NCBI GenBank assembly: GCA_963663905.2
Contig: OY760657.1
Coordinates: 2,914,001-2,978,000, forward strand
Direction of reading: 5' to 3'
Origin: Saccharicrinis sp963663905
GTDB taxonomy: Bacteria; Bacteroidota; Bacteroidia; Bacteroidales; Marinilabiliaceae
Length of the DNA: 64,000 nucleotides
Both the position numbers and the translations under genes were made by a program. Each line of letters starts with the position of its first letter. Positions within the stretch are counted from its first letter, which is position 1. Under the pieces are notes generated by a model that did not search any database, was not told where the DNA came from, and was given only the letters and a program-made list of their open reading frames with translations. Shown here one piece after another: positions 1 to 7,723 of the stretch.

Positions 1-97
1 GGAAAAACCTACATTCAGTTAAATATCATTTATTAGGACTTTAACAATAGTTTACAGTAAAGATTTAAAATACATCCTTATAAATTTAATTCACTTA

Positions 98-135
98 TAC
101 AAAAATTCCTACTCGCCTGTTAACACGAGTAGGAA
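98..135 (-). terminator. Rho-independent terminator of the leftward glycosidase operon
   Basis: A perfect 10-bp stem (106-115 pairing with 126-135) with a 10-nt loop is followed, read on the minus strand, by TTTTTGTA. It lies 60 bases past the stop of the GH35 gene, so it most likely ends the leftward operon. Positions 1-97 are AT-rich and show no gene. Confidence 0.8.
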
Positions 136-194
136 CCCTAATAAAAATTGCAACACCCCTGTTACAATGAAAAAGACCTTTATAATCTAATAGA

Positions 195-2051
195 TTACTT
201 TTCTGTTTTTAGATCTTCAAGAATTGGTTTTTCTGAAGATTCTAAATATGTTTTTAATTCAGGATTCTCCTGATCGAAAATAACAATTTCATTTTGACCC
301 TTTTTCAACCAACACCCTGGTAAATAAAGCGTTTGCTGAGGACCAACACTCCAATAGCGTCCTAAATTATGTCCATTTACAAACACAATACCCTTACCCC
401 ACTGAGTCATATCCAGGTAAGCATCACCTACTTTTTTCACTTTGAAAATTCCATTATATAAAGTTGGCAAATCAGACTTAGAACTATTTACATCTTTATC
501 CATATCAGGTTGTTCACTCATTGGAAGTTTAAACATTTGCCAGTTACCAGTAATCTCATAATCATTTATATATACAGGCTCAATAATTCCCTTTTTATTA
601 TGAGGTAGTTCGCTTCCATAATTAATACGACCCATATTTTCAACTAAAATATCAAGAGTACTATTAAAAGGAATCTTTACATCCAATTCAAAGTTCTTAT
701 CCATTCTGTTAAGAGTACCAACTTTCTTTCCATTAACAAAAACAGTTGCATAATCTCTTAATCCGGAAATTTTAAGTTTACCATTTATTGGCTGAGTAAA
801 CCTTTTTCTATATAAAACATAACCATACCCCTGTAATAGCTCCTCAAAACTTAATGGAGAATTTGATTTTACTGGTTCTATATTTTTAATCCAATCAAAT
901 ATACTTTCTGATTGAGTTAATTTAATTTTACCTAAATCAATAACTGGTATTGCCTCAGGAATCTCAGGTAATTTAACGTTCTGATATTTCTCCATCAAAC
1001 TACGGATGGCCATATATTTTTCTGTTGCTGCACCATTTTCTGCAATAGGAGCATCATAATCATAACTGGTCAATTGCGGTTGAATAGGAATCTCATCTGT
1101 AAAGTTTGCACCGGAAGTAAATCCAAAATTAGTACCACCATGAACCATGTAGAAATTAAAACTTACATCGTTCTTTAAATATTCCTCAGTTTGAGTTGCA
1201 ATATCATCTGCACTAATTTTAATAAAAGGTTCTCTCCAGTGATCAAGCCATCCGGGATAAAACTCAGCAACCATATATGGTCCCTGACCTCCATGATATT
1301 GATCAACCAGTTTTTTTAACTGAGCCACATTACCTTCTCCATTAGCTGTTGGTAATACCCCATCAATAACACCATATTGAAATAACCATGATCCATCTGA
1401 TGTAAAAAGCGGTACATTAAAACCTGCATTTTTTAAAACGTCATAAATCTTTAGGTAATATTCTCTATGCTGCTCTATTGAAACTTCTTTTTGCTGAGAT
1501 GCATACGAACCAAACTCGTTTTCCACCTGAACCATAATAATAGGTCCACCATTTGTTATTTGTAAATCCTTAACTTCTTCAGCCAGCCTGTTAATATAGT
1601 TAGTACATTCCTGAACAAATTTATCTCCTGAACGAATTTCTAAATCTTTATCATTCAACAATCTCCATGGAAATCCACCAAAATCCCATTCTGCACAAGC
1701 GTATGGACCAGGACGCAAAATAACTTTTAATCCTTCTTTCTGAGCAGTTTCAAGGAATTCTCTCAAATTTTTTCTGTCTGTTGAGAAGTCCCATTGTCCC
1801 GGAGTTATTTCGTGATAGTTCCAGAATACATAAGTTGCTACAGTGTTTAATCCCATAGCTTTCATCATCTGTAAACGATGACTCCAGTATGCTTTTGGAA
1901 TACGTGCATAGTGCATTTCTCCTGAATAAACGTGAAATGGTTTACCATTTAAGAGAAAATTCCCATCCTTTATCTCAAAATTTTCTTTGTTTTGAGCATT
2001 TAGATAAAAACCTAAAAGCAATAAACTCAGTGTAAATAGTATTCCCTTCAT
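195..2051 (-). CDS. GH35 beta-galactosidase, secreted
   Basis: The 618-residue product is a glycoside hydrolase family 35 enzyme that removes terminal beta-linked galactose from glycans. A signal peptide occupies residues 1-19 and ends LNAQ. The acid/base motif QVENEFGSY is at about 175-183 and the nucleophile region VAEFYPGW is near Glu263. The C-terminal half has the beta-sandwich domains usual in the family. The frame is open 15 codons further upstream, but the Met at 2051 starts the signal peptide directly and leaves 11 bases after the fucosidase stop, so I chose it. It is the last gene of the leftward operon, after two fucosidases, which suits sequential trimming of fucosylated galactosides. 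Galactose linkage preference cannot be read from the sequence. Confidence 0.93.
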   Translation of the reverse strand: MKGILFTLSLLLLGFYLNAQNKENFEIKDGNFLLNGKPFHVYSGEMHYARIPKAYWSHRLQMMKAMGLNTVATYVFWNYHEITPGQWDFSTDRKNLREFLETAQKEGLKVILRPGPYACAEWDFGGFPWRLLNDKDLEIRSGDKFVQECTNYINRLAEEVKDLQITNGGPIIMVQVENEFGSYASQQKEVSIEQHREYYLKIYDVLKNAGFNVPLFTSDGSWLFQYGVIDGVLPTANGEGNVAQLKKLVDQYHGGQGPYMVAEFYPGWLDHWREPFIKISADDIATQTEEYLKNDVSFNFYMVHGGTNFGFTSGANFTDEIPIQPQLTSYDYDAPIAENGAATEKYMAIRSLMEKYQNVKLPEIPEAIPVIDLGKIKLTQSESIFDWIKNIEPVKSNSPLSFEELLQGYGYVLYRKRFTQPINGKLKISGLRDYATVFVNGKKVGTLNRMDKNFELDVKIPFNSTLDILVENMGRINYGSELPHNKKGIIEPVYINDYEITGNWQMFKLPMSEQPDMDKDVNSSKSDLPTLYNGIFKVKKVGDAYLDMTQWGKGIVFVNGHNLGRYWSVGPQQTLYLPGCWLKKGQNEIVIFDQENPELKTYLESSEKPILEDLKTEK

Positions 2052-2062
2052 AATTTTTACTT

Positions 2063-3499
2063 TTAATAAATGCCTAATGTTGAAATAACAGGACAAGATT
2101 TTGAATCTTCAATAACAACTCTAAGTTTATTAGCTTTAATACCATTTAATGGTAAAATTCTTTTATAACCAACCGTTGTAGCACTAGCAATATTCTTCCA
2201 ATCGCCGTTATCATAAACTTCAACAGAGAATTTTTTAATTCTTTGTCCCAATTCAATATATTCTTGCAATACAAGATAATTAAGTTCCTTTTGATCTTTC
2301 AATTCTATCTCTAAAGTAGAACCAATAACATTATCATCGGTACACCAATATGTTTTACGATCTGTATCCAATAAATTGACAGCCTCAAACTCAGCACTAT
2401 TTCCTCGAACATTTGAGGCTGTTATTGATGCATCTTTTGCATAATTATTAGCAAAAGTATTTTCTAATTTTTCTTTAAATGCTTTTAAGGAAGCAACATC
2501 ATTCTCATGAAAAACACCTCTTCTGTCCGGTGGAACATTTAATAATAACAGGGCACCACGACCTACAGATGTTAAGTAAATATCGAATAATTGATCTGCT
2601 GTTTTAACCAATGAATCTTCACTTGCATGATAGAACCAACCTGGTCTGATAGAAACATCTACCTCTGCAGGTAGCCATGTATTACCATCTTCAGAACCTG
2701 TAGATAAAAGATGTTCGATACCTCCTTTACCAGCAAACAACGTATCAGGCGTAATAGTAGACCAACAAGTTTCATTTACAAAACCTGATTCATTTCCACA
2801 CCATCTAACACCAGGACCTGCATCACTAAAAAAGATAACATCGTTTTGAATATCACGAACTAAATCCAATGTTGTTGGCCAGTCGTAATATGTTTGCTTA
2901 TCAATTCTTCTTTCTTCTTTTGCTCCACCATAATATCCATCACCACCATTTGCTCCATCAAACCACATTTCAAAAACAGGTCCGTAAGCATTAAAAAGCT
3001 CCTTTAGCTGATTTCTGTAATATTCGATATATGAAGGCTGACCATAATCTGATCTGTTTCGATCCCAAGGTGATAAGTAAACACCAAACTTCATATCCTG
3101 CTCAGTACACGATTCTCTTAACTGAGCAACAATATTACCTTTACCATCCAAATACGGACTATTAGCAATGGTATGATCTGTATATTTAGATGGCCATAAA
3201 CAAAAACCATCATGGTGTTTACATGTTAAAATTACTCCTTTAAATCCGGCATCTTTTAATACACTAACCCATTGGTCTGTATTTACAGTATCAGGATTAA
3301 AAACTTTTGGTGATTCATCTCCATAACCCCACTCTTTATCTGTAAATGTATTTGTTGTAAAATGAACAAATGCATTCATTTCCATTTGATGCCAGGCCAA
3401 TTGTTCTTTAGAAGGAACAGGAAGGCAAGGCTCAGGAGGAGTCACCTGAGTACAACTTGCCACTGTTAACCCAAATATAAATAGTAAAAGCTTATGCAT
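2063..3499 (-). CDS. GH29 alpha-L-fucosidase lipoprotein with C-terminal discoidin-like domain
   Basis: The 478-residue product is a family 29 fucosidase. The signal peptide ends in a lipobox (TVASC, Cys16), so the protein should be lipid-anchored, probably facing the periplasm or the cell surface. The substrate-binding stretch KHHDGFCLWPSKYTDH is near residues 94-109, and the nucleophile Asp is in EMWFDGANGG. Residues from about 350 to the end resemble an F5/8 type C (CBM32-like) sugar-binding module. The catalytic part most resembles subfamily B enzymes, which act on alpha-1,3/1,4 fucose in Lewis-type structures; that assignment is an inference. It sits 82 bases after another GH29 gene and 11 bases before the GH35 gene, so the three are probably cotranscribed. 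Confidence 0.92.
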   Translation of the reverse strand: MHKLLLFIFGLTVASCTQVTPPEPCLPVPSKEQLAWHQMEMNAFVHFTTNTFTDKEWGYGDESPKVFNPDTVNTDQWVSVLKDAGFKGVILTCKHHDGFCLWPSKYTDHTIANSPYLDGKGNIVAQLRESCTEQDMKFGVYLSPWDRNRSDYGQPSYIEYYRNQLKELFNAYGPVFEMWFDGANGGDGYYGGAKEERRIDKQTYYDWPTTLDLVRDIQNDVIFFSDAGPGVRWCGNESGFVNETCWSTITPDTLFAGKGGIEHLLSTGSEDGNTWLPAEVDVSIRPGWFYHASEDSLVKTADQLFDIYLTSVGRGALLLLNVPPDRRGVFHENDVASLKAFKEKLENTFANNYAKDASITASNVRGNSAEFEAVNLLDTDRKTYWCTDDNVIGSTLEIELKDQKELNYLVLQEYIELGQRIKKFSVEVYDNGDWKNIASATTVGYKRILPLNGIKANKLRVVIEDSKSCPVISTLGIY

Positions 3500-3581
3500 A
3501 TCTTATATTTTGATTTGAAACCATTTAAAAACAATTCTTATAAGAAATAGAAATCATGTTTTTAAATCGCTTCATTATTTT

Positions 3582-5012
3582 CTATTTTTTAAATTTAAAT
3601 GCCAAGGCCTTACCTTCTGCAAATTTTGTTAGAGTTTTAGGTAATACAACTTCAACTTTACTACCTTTTACTGTATATTTCACTCTTTGACCTGTTGAAA
3701 TTAAAGTCATTTTAGCACCTTTTGCAGGAATATTACCTTCCCAGCTTACAGTTTTTTCTAGTGTTGCATCGTCATCATAACATGCAATGGCATAGCAATA
3801 TTTTGAATCTTTAGATTGAGTAAAAAATACATTATCACTTTGGAATACAGGTAATGTTCTTGTTGCATAAATAGCTTCTCCGTTTTTATCCATCCATGAA
3901 CCTATTTTCTCAAGACTTTCAATTTGCCCCGGAGTAAACTCACCTTCAGGAGTTGGACCAACACCTAATAATAAAGATCCTCCTTTTGCAACTACCTCAA
4001 CTAATGTTTTAACAACCTGCGATGTAGGCTTATATTTATCTCCAGGCATATATCCCCATGCGCCACCTAATGTAATACAGCTTTCCCAAGGATGATCTAA
4101 TGCTGTATCAGGAATTCTTTGCTCTGGGGTCTGGTAGTTTTCAAATTCACCGCCTACTGTACGGTCTACAATTAATAGTCCTGGCTGGTTTTTACGAGCC
4201 ATTTTTGCAATACCAGGCATATCAATATCCTGACTCCATTCTGGAATTGGTGCTCCCCATGCTCTTACTTCATCAGTAACTGTTTCTAACGGACGAACCC
4301 AACCTCCATCTAACCATAATAAGTCAACATCTCCATAGTTGGTCATTAACTCCTGAATCTGGTTAAATGTATATTTCTTAAATTGATTCCATCTCCATGG
4401 ATATTTATTTGCGTCGTAGTTATTATTTCTGTTTGGAGTAGCATATTTTTGCCACCAGTAATATTGACTATGCCAGTCAGGTTTTGAGAAATAGGTACCA
4501 ACCATAAATCCTTGATCACGATAAGCATTTAATACATATTTCAATGCATCTTGCTTTGGATTTCCAGCAAATTTAGATTGTGTAATATTATAGTCTGTTT
4601 GTTTTGTATCCCACATACAGAAACCATCGTGATGTTTAGTAGTAAATACCAAATACTTCATTCCGGCTTTTTTAGAAGCATAAGCCCATTGTTCCGGATT
4701 AAACTTTATAGGATTAAATTCGTTAATTAATCCGAAATACCATTTTTTATAATCATTATAAGAAATAGTACTGTCTCTTTCAATCCAGTCTTCAGAACAT
4801 ACTGACCAAGATTCAATAATACCAGGAACAGCATAAAGTCCCCAGTGAATAATAATACCAAACTTAAGATCTTTCCACTCTTCAAGTTTTTCAATTACCT
4901 TAGGATCTGTAGGAGCCTGATAATGTTCCGATTGAGGATGTGTATGCTGAGCTATAGAAAACTTAGCTCCGATAACAAATAAAACTAAAAAAATAACTAC
5001 TAATCGCTTCAT
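3582..5012 (-). CDS. GH29 alpha-L-fucosidase, secreted
   Basis: The 476-residue product is a second family 29 fucosidase with a cleavable signal peptide (residues 1-21, ending SIAQ) rather than a lipobox. It shows the family stretch KHHDGFCMWDTKQTDYN and the nucleophile Asp in DLLWLDGGW. It has a short C-terminal beta domain but no recognisable discoidin module. Sequence around the active site differs clearly from the neighbouring GH29, including GIIIHWGLYAVPGIIESW in place of the NAFVHFTTNTF stretch, so the two probably cleave different fucose linkages. It is separated from the upstream GH20 gene by a strong intercistronic hairpin. Confidence 0.93.
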   Translation of the reverse strand: MKRLVVIFLVLFVIGAKFSIAQHTHPQSEHYQAPTDPKVIEKLEEWKDLKFGIIIHWGLYAVPGIIESWSVCSEDWIERDSTISYNDYKKWYFGLINEFNPIKFNPEQWAYASKKAGMKYLVFTTKHHDGFCMWDTKQTDYNITQSKFAGNPKQDALKYVLNAYRDQGFMVGTYFSKPDWHSQYYWWQKYATPNRNNNYDANKYPWRWNQFKKYTFNQIQELMTNYGDVDLLWLDGGWVRPLETVTDEVRAWGAPIPEWSQDIDMPGIAKMARKNQPGLLIVDRTVGGEFENYQTPEQRIPDTALDHPWESCITLGGAWGYMPGDKYKPTSQVVKTLVEVVAKGGSLLLGVGPTPEGEFTPGQIESLEKIGSWMDKNGEAIYATRTLPVFQSDNVFFTQSKDSKYCYAIACYDDDATLEKTVSWEGNIPAKGAKMTLISTGQRVKYTVKGSKVEVVLPKTLTKFAEGKALAFKFKK

Positions 5013-5046
5013 AATTCTTTATACTGAAATTTGAACTTGTGAATTG

Positions 5047-5087
5047 TAGCATTTTCTCCATCATCTAAATCAATGGAGAAAATGCTA
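5047..5087 (-). other. Strong intercistronic hairpin without a T-tract
   Basis: A perfect 15-bp inverted repeat (5047-5061 with 5073-5087, loop of 11 bases) lies between the GH20 stop and the GH29 start. No run of T follows on the minus strand, so it looks less like a simple terminator than an mRNA-stabilising, processing or attenuating structure inside the operon. Confidence 0.65.
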
Positions 5088-5155
5088 TATCAACTCATTA
5101 ATAATCATAACAAGAAATACTTGTTATTAAAATAAACCTGTGCCTAAACCTATTT

Positions 5156-6769
5156 TTATTTATCTAATGGTCGATAATTAACACCGATATTATCTAACCT
5201 TTTTAGATGTACGTTTAATCTTTTCAAGAAGTCGTTATAATCCTGATGTGCTTCATCTGTCCAAAGAACTTCAGACATAGCACACAAACGAGGAAATACC
5301 ATATATTCAACTTTATCCTCAGATGTAATATATTCTGTCCATACATTAGCCTGAGCACCTAAAATATGCTTGTGACTTTTTTTCTCCAATTCAGGTGGAA
5401 TTGGTTTAAATTCATAAACTTTACCTAATGAAGTAAAACCACCTATTGATAGAGGTTCAAATTCTTCTTCACCCTGAAGGTGATCAAAATAGCAGAATGC
5501 ACCGGGAGTCATCACTACATCATGTCCTGTATGAGCTGCTTCAATACCACCTTCGTAGCCCCTCCAGGACATAACAGTAGCTCTTTCCGGCAATCCACCT
5601 TCTAAAATCTCATCCCAACCTATTAATTTCTTTCCTTTGGATGCAACGAATTTTTCCATTCGTTTAATAAAATAACTTTGAAGTTCCATTTCGTCCTTCA
5701 AATTATTCTCTTTCATTCGCTTTTGACAAAGTGGACATTTTTCCCATCTCTTTTTAGGACATTCATCTCCTCCTACATGAAGATATTCTCCAGGGAAAAG
5801 CTCTACCACTTCACTTAAAATATTTTGTAGAAACTCAAAAGTTTCTTCTTTACCTGCACAATAAACATCATCACTTACCCCCCATTTGGTATAAACATCA
5901 AATGGACCTCCGGTACATGATAATTCAGGATATGCTGCTAATGCAGCCACAGCATGCCCAGGCATTTCAATTTCAGGAACAACAGTAATACAAAGCTTTG
6001 TAGCATAATCAACCACTTCTTTGATTTGTTCCTGAGTATAAAATCCACCATAAGGTGTTCCATCAAAAATTTGATTTTCTTCAACATAATGGCCCACCAT
6101 GGTTTCTTTTCTAACAGAACTTATCTCTGTTAACTTTGGATATTTTTTAATCTCTATTCTCCACCCCTGATCATCAGTTAAATGCCAGTGAAATGTATTT
6201 AGTTTATGCATTGCCATTAAATCAAGCATATGCTTAACAAATTCTACAGAATAAAAGTGACGACATACATCAAGGTGCATCCCCCTCCATTTAAATGATG
6301 GTTGATCTTTTACTGATAAAACAGGAACTTCAACTACATCACCTTTTCTATTATTTGGATAGATAACTTGTAATAAACTCTGAATTCCAAACATTAAACC
6401 TTGCTTAGAAGCTCCAACAACTTTAATGTTGCCTTCATTGATATCTAAAGTATAAGCTTCTGAATTTTCACTGACTGAAGCATCAATCAATAAATTAATT
6501 CCTTTTTGGTTTGATTTCCTTTGAGCAATTTTCACATTTACATCTGTCAATGTAGAAATCTGTTCTCTTAAGTAATCTGCTAATGGTTTAATTTGATCAT
6601 CTGTAAATTCAATTACATCTGTTACATCCAATTGATAAAACCCATTACCCAATTTTAAATGATTTGGAGCAGGAACAATACTTACCTGTGCCTGAACATT
6701 AAGATTTGTAATTGCGATCATACCAAGAAGTAATAATAGTTTTGAAAAGAGATTAAATACCTTCATCAT
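5156..6769 (-). CDS. GH20 beta-N-acetylhexosaminidase, secreted
   Basis: The 537-residue product is a family 20 exo-hexosaminidase that releases terminal beta-GlcNAc or GalNAc. A signal peptide covers roughly residues 1-27. A GH20b domain (about 30-155) precedes the TIM barrel. Visible motifs are RGMHLDVCRHF near 162, NTFHWHLTDDQGWR near 191, and the Asp335-Glu336 pair in HVGGDECPKKRW, which assists and donates the proton in substrate-assisted catalysis. A second Met follows the first, so the start could be one codon later. It follows the ROK kinase gene by 12 bases, linking GlcNAc release to GlcNAc phosphorylation. Confidence 0.95.
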   Translation of the reverse strand: MMKVFNLFSKLLLLLGMIAITNLNVQAQVSIVPAPNHLKLGNGFYQLDVTDVIEFTDDQIKPLADYLREQISTLTDVNVKIAQRKSNQKGINLLIDASVSENSEAYTLDINEGNIKVVGASKQGLMFGIQSLLQVIYPNNRKGDVVEVPVLSVKDQPSFKWRGMHLDVCRHFYSVEFVKHMLDLMAMHKLNTFHWHLTDDQGWRIEIKKYPKLTEISSVRKETMVGHYVEENQIFDGTPYGGFYTQEQIKEVVDYATKLCITVVPEIEMPGHAVAALAAYPELSCTGGPFDVYTKWGVSDDVYCAGKEETFEFLQNILSEVVELFPGEYLHVGGDECPKKRWEKCPLCQKRMKENNLKDEMELQSYFIKRMEKFVASKGKKLIGWDEILEGGLPERATVMSWRGYEGGIEAAHTGHDVVMTPGAFCYFDHLQGEEEFEPLSIGGFTSLGKVYEFKPIPPELEKKSHKHILGAQANVWTEYITSEDKVEYMVFPRLCAMSEVLWTDEAHQDYNDFLKRLNVHLKRLDNIGVNYRPLDK

Positions 6770-6781
6770 TAACTTTTTTAG

Positions 6782-7639
6782 TTAGTTCTTTTGCAAATTA
6801 TACGGGACTAAAGCTGCAGCTCCTAAAACAGGAATATCACTATTATCTGATGGAATAACAGCTGTAGTTTGTAATGCATTCTGGTGAGGAAACTTCTTTA
6901 GTACTTCCTTCATATTTGCTTCAAATAATGAGAATGAATGAGATAATGATCCACCAATAATAATTGCTTCCGGTCCGTAAGCATAAATTATTGTTTCTAT
7001 TAAATGAGCAACATGTTCACCTAAGCTATCAAAAGCTTTTTGCGCTTCAGCATCTCCGTTTGACGCTTTCTCTGCTAAATCTTTTCCTTCAGTATTGTAA
7101 GTTCGTTTAAAAAATTTACCGCTGCAATAGTCTTCATAGTTTGAATCCTTATAATTGATTCCACCAAACTCTCCTGCCATAGATAAATTTCCTACATGAA
7201 GCTTATTATTTACTAATACTCCGGCGCCGGTTCCTGTACCCATTGCTACAGCAACAAGGTCTTTATATTGTTGTCCTTTACCAAAGAATTTTTCTCCCAA
7301 AGCAAAACAATTGGCATCATTGCCAATAAAAACCGGAAGATTAAAATAAGCTGATAAAGTTGCCTTTAAAGGAACATTTTTCCATGCCGGAATGTTTGCC
7401 ACATTGTAAACAATTCCTTCCTCAACATCAATTAATCCGGGAACTCCTAATCCAATTCCTTCTACTTTATCATCCAATAATTCCTCAATACCCTTTTTCA
7501 GATCATTGATGATTTCATCCTGAGATCTAAAAGCATCAGTTGAAGACTTAAACTGCTTCACAACCTTACTATCCTCAACATAGGCAAAATGCATTTTTGT
7601 TCCACCGACGTCAACACCTATGTAGCTTTTACTTGCCAT
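6782..7639 (-). CDS. ROK-family sugar kinase, probably for GlcNAc
   Basis: The 285-residue product has the ROK kinase fold: phosphate-binding DVGGTK near residue 10, GLGVPGLID near 65, and GTGTGAG near 130. The location between a GH20 hexosaminidase and a NagB-like protein suggests it makes N-acetylglucosamine-6-phosphate in the cytoplasm; glucose or N-acetylmannosamine are alternatives. The zinc-binding CxCGxxGCxE motif common in ROK proteins is not present at the expected place after GEFG, where only one Cys (YEDYCSGKFF) remains, whereas the regulator in the same operon keeps it. There is no signal peptide. Confidence 0.88.
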   Translation of the reverse strand: MASKSYIGVDVGGTKMHFAYVEDSKVVKQFKSSTDAFRSQDEIINDLKKGIEELLDDKVEGIGLGVPGLIDVEEGIVYNVANIPAWKNVPLKATLSAYFNLPVFIGNDANCFALGEKFFGKGQQYKDLVAVAMGTGTGAGVLVNNKLHVGNLSMAGEFGGINYKDSNYEDYCSGKFFKRTYNTEGKDLAEKASNGDAEAQKAFDSLGEHVAHLIETIIYAYGPEAIIIGGSLSHSFSLFEANMKEVLKKFPHQNALQTTAVIPSDNSDIPVLGAAALVPYNLQKN

Positions 7640-7673
7640 ACCCTTTATTTTATTTAATTAACCGGTTTAGTGT

Positions 7674-7700
7674 GTAGGCGTTAAAAAACTTAACGCCTAC
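7674..7700 (-). other. Intercistronic hairpin between NagB-like and kinase genes
   Basis: An 11-bp perfect inverted repeat (7674-7684 with 7690-7700) with a 5-base loop lies between the stop of the NagB-like gene and the start of the ROK kinase. There is no T-tract after it on the minus strand. It is a second candidate structure that could set different mRNA levels along the operon. Confidence 0.6.
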
Positions 7701-7723
7701 TGAAATTCAACCCTAAACTAACC

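Noticed and set aside
195..2096. Longer GH35 reading frame starting at 2096
   Set aside because: The extra 15 residues precede a proper signal peptide and would overlap the end of the fucosidase gene; the Met at 2051 is a much better start.
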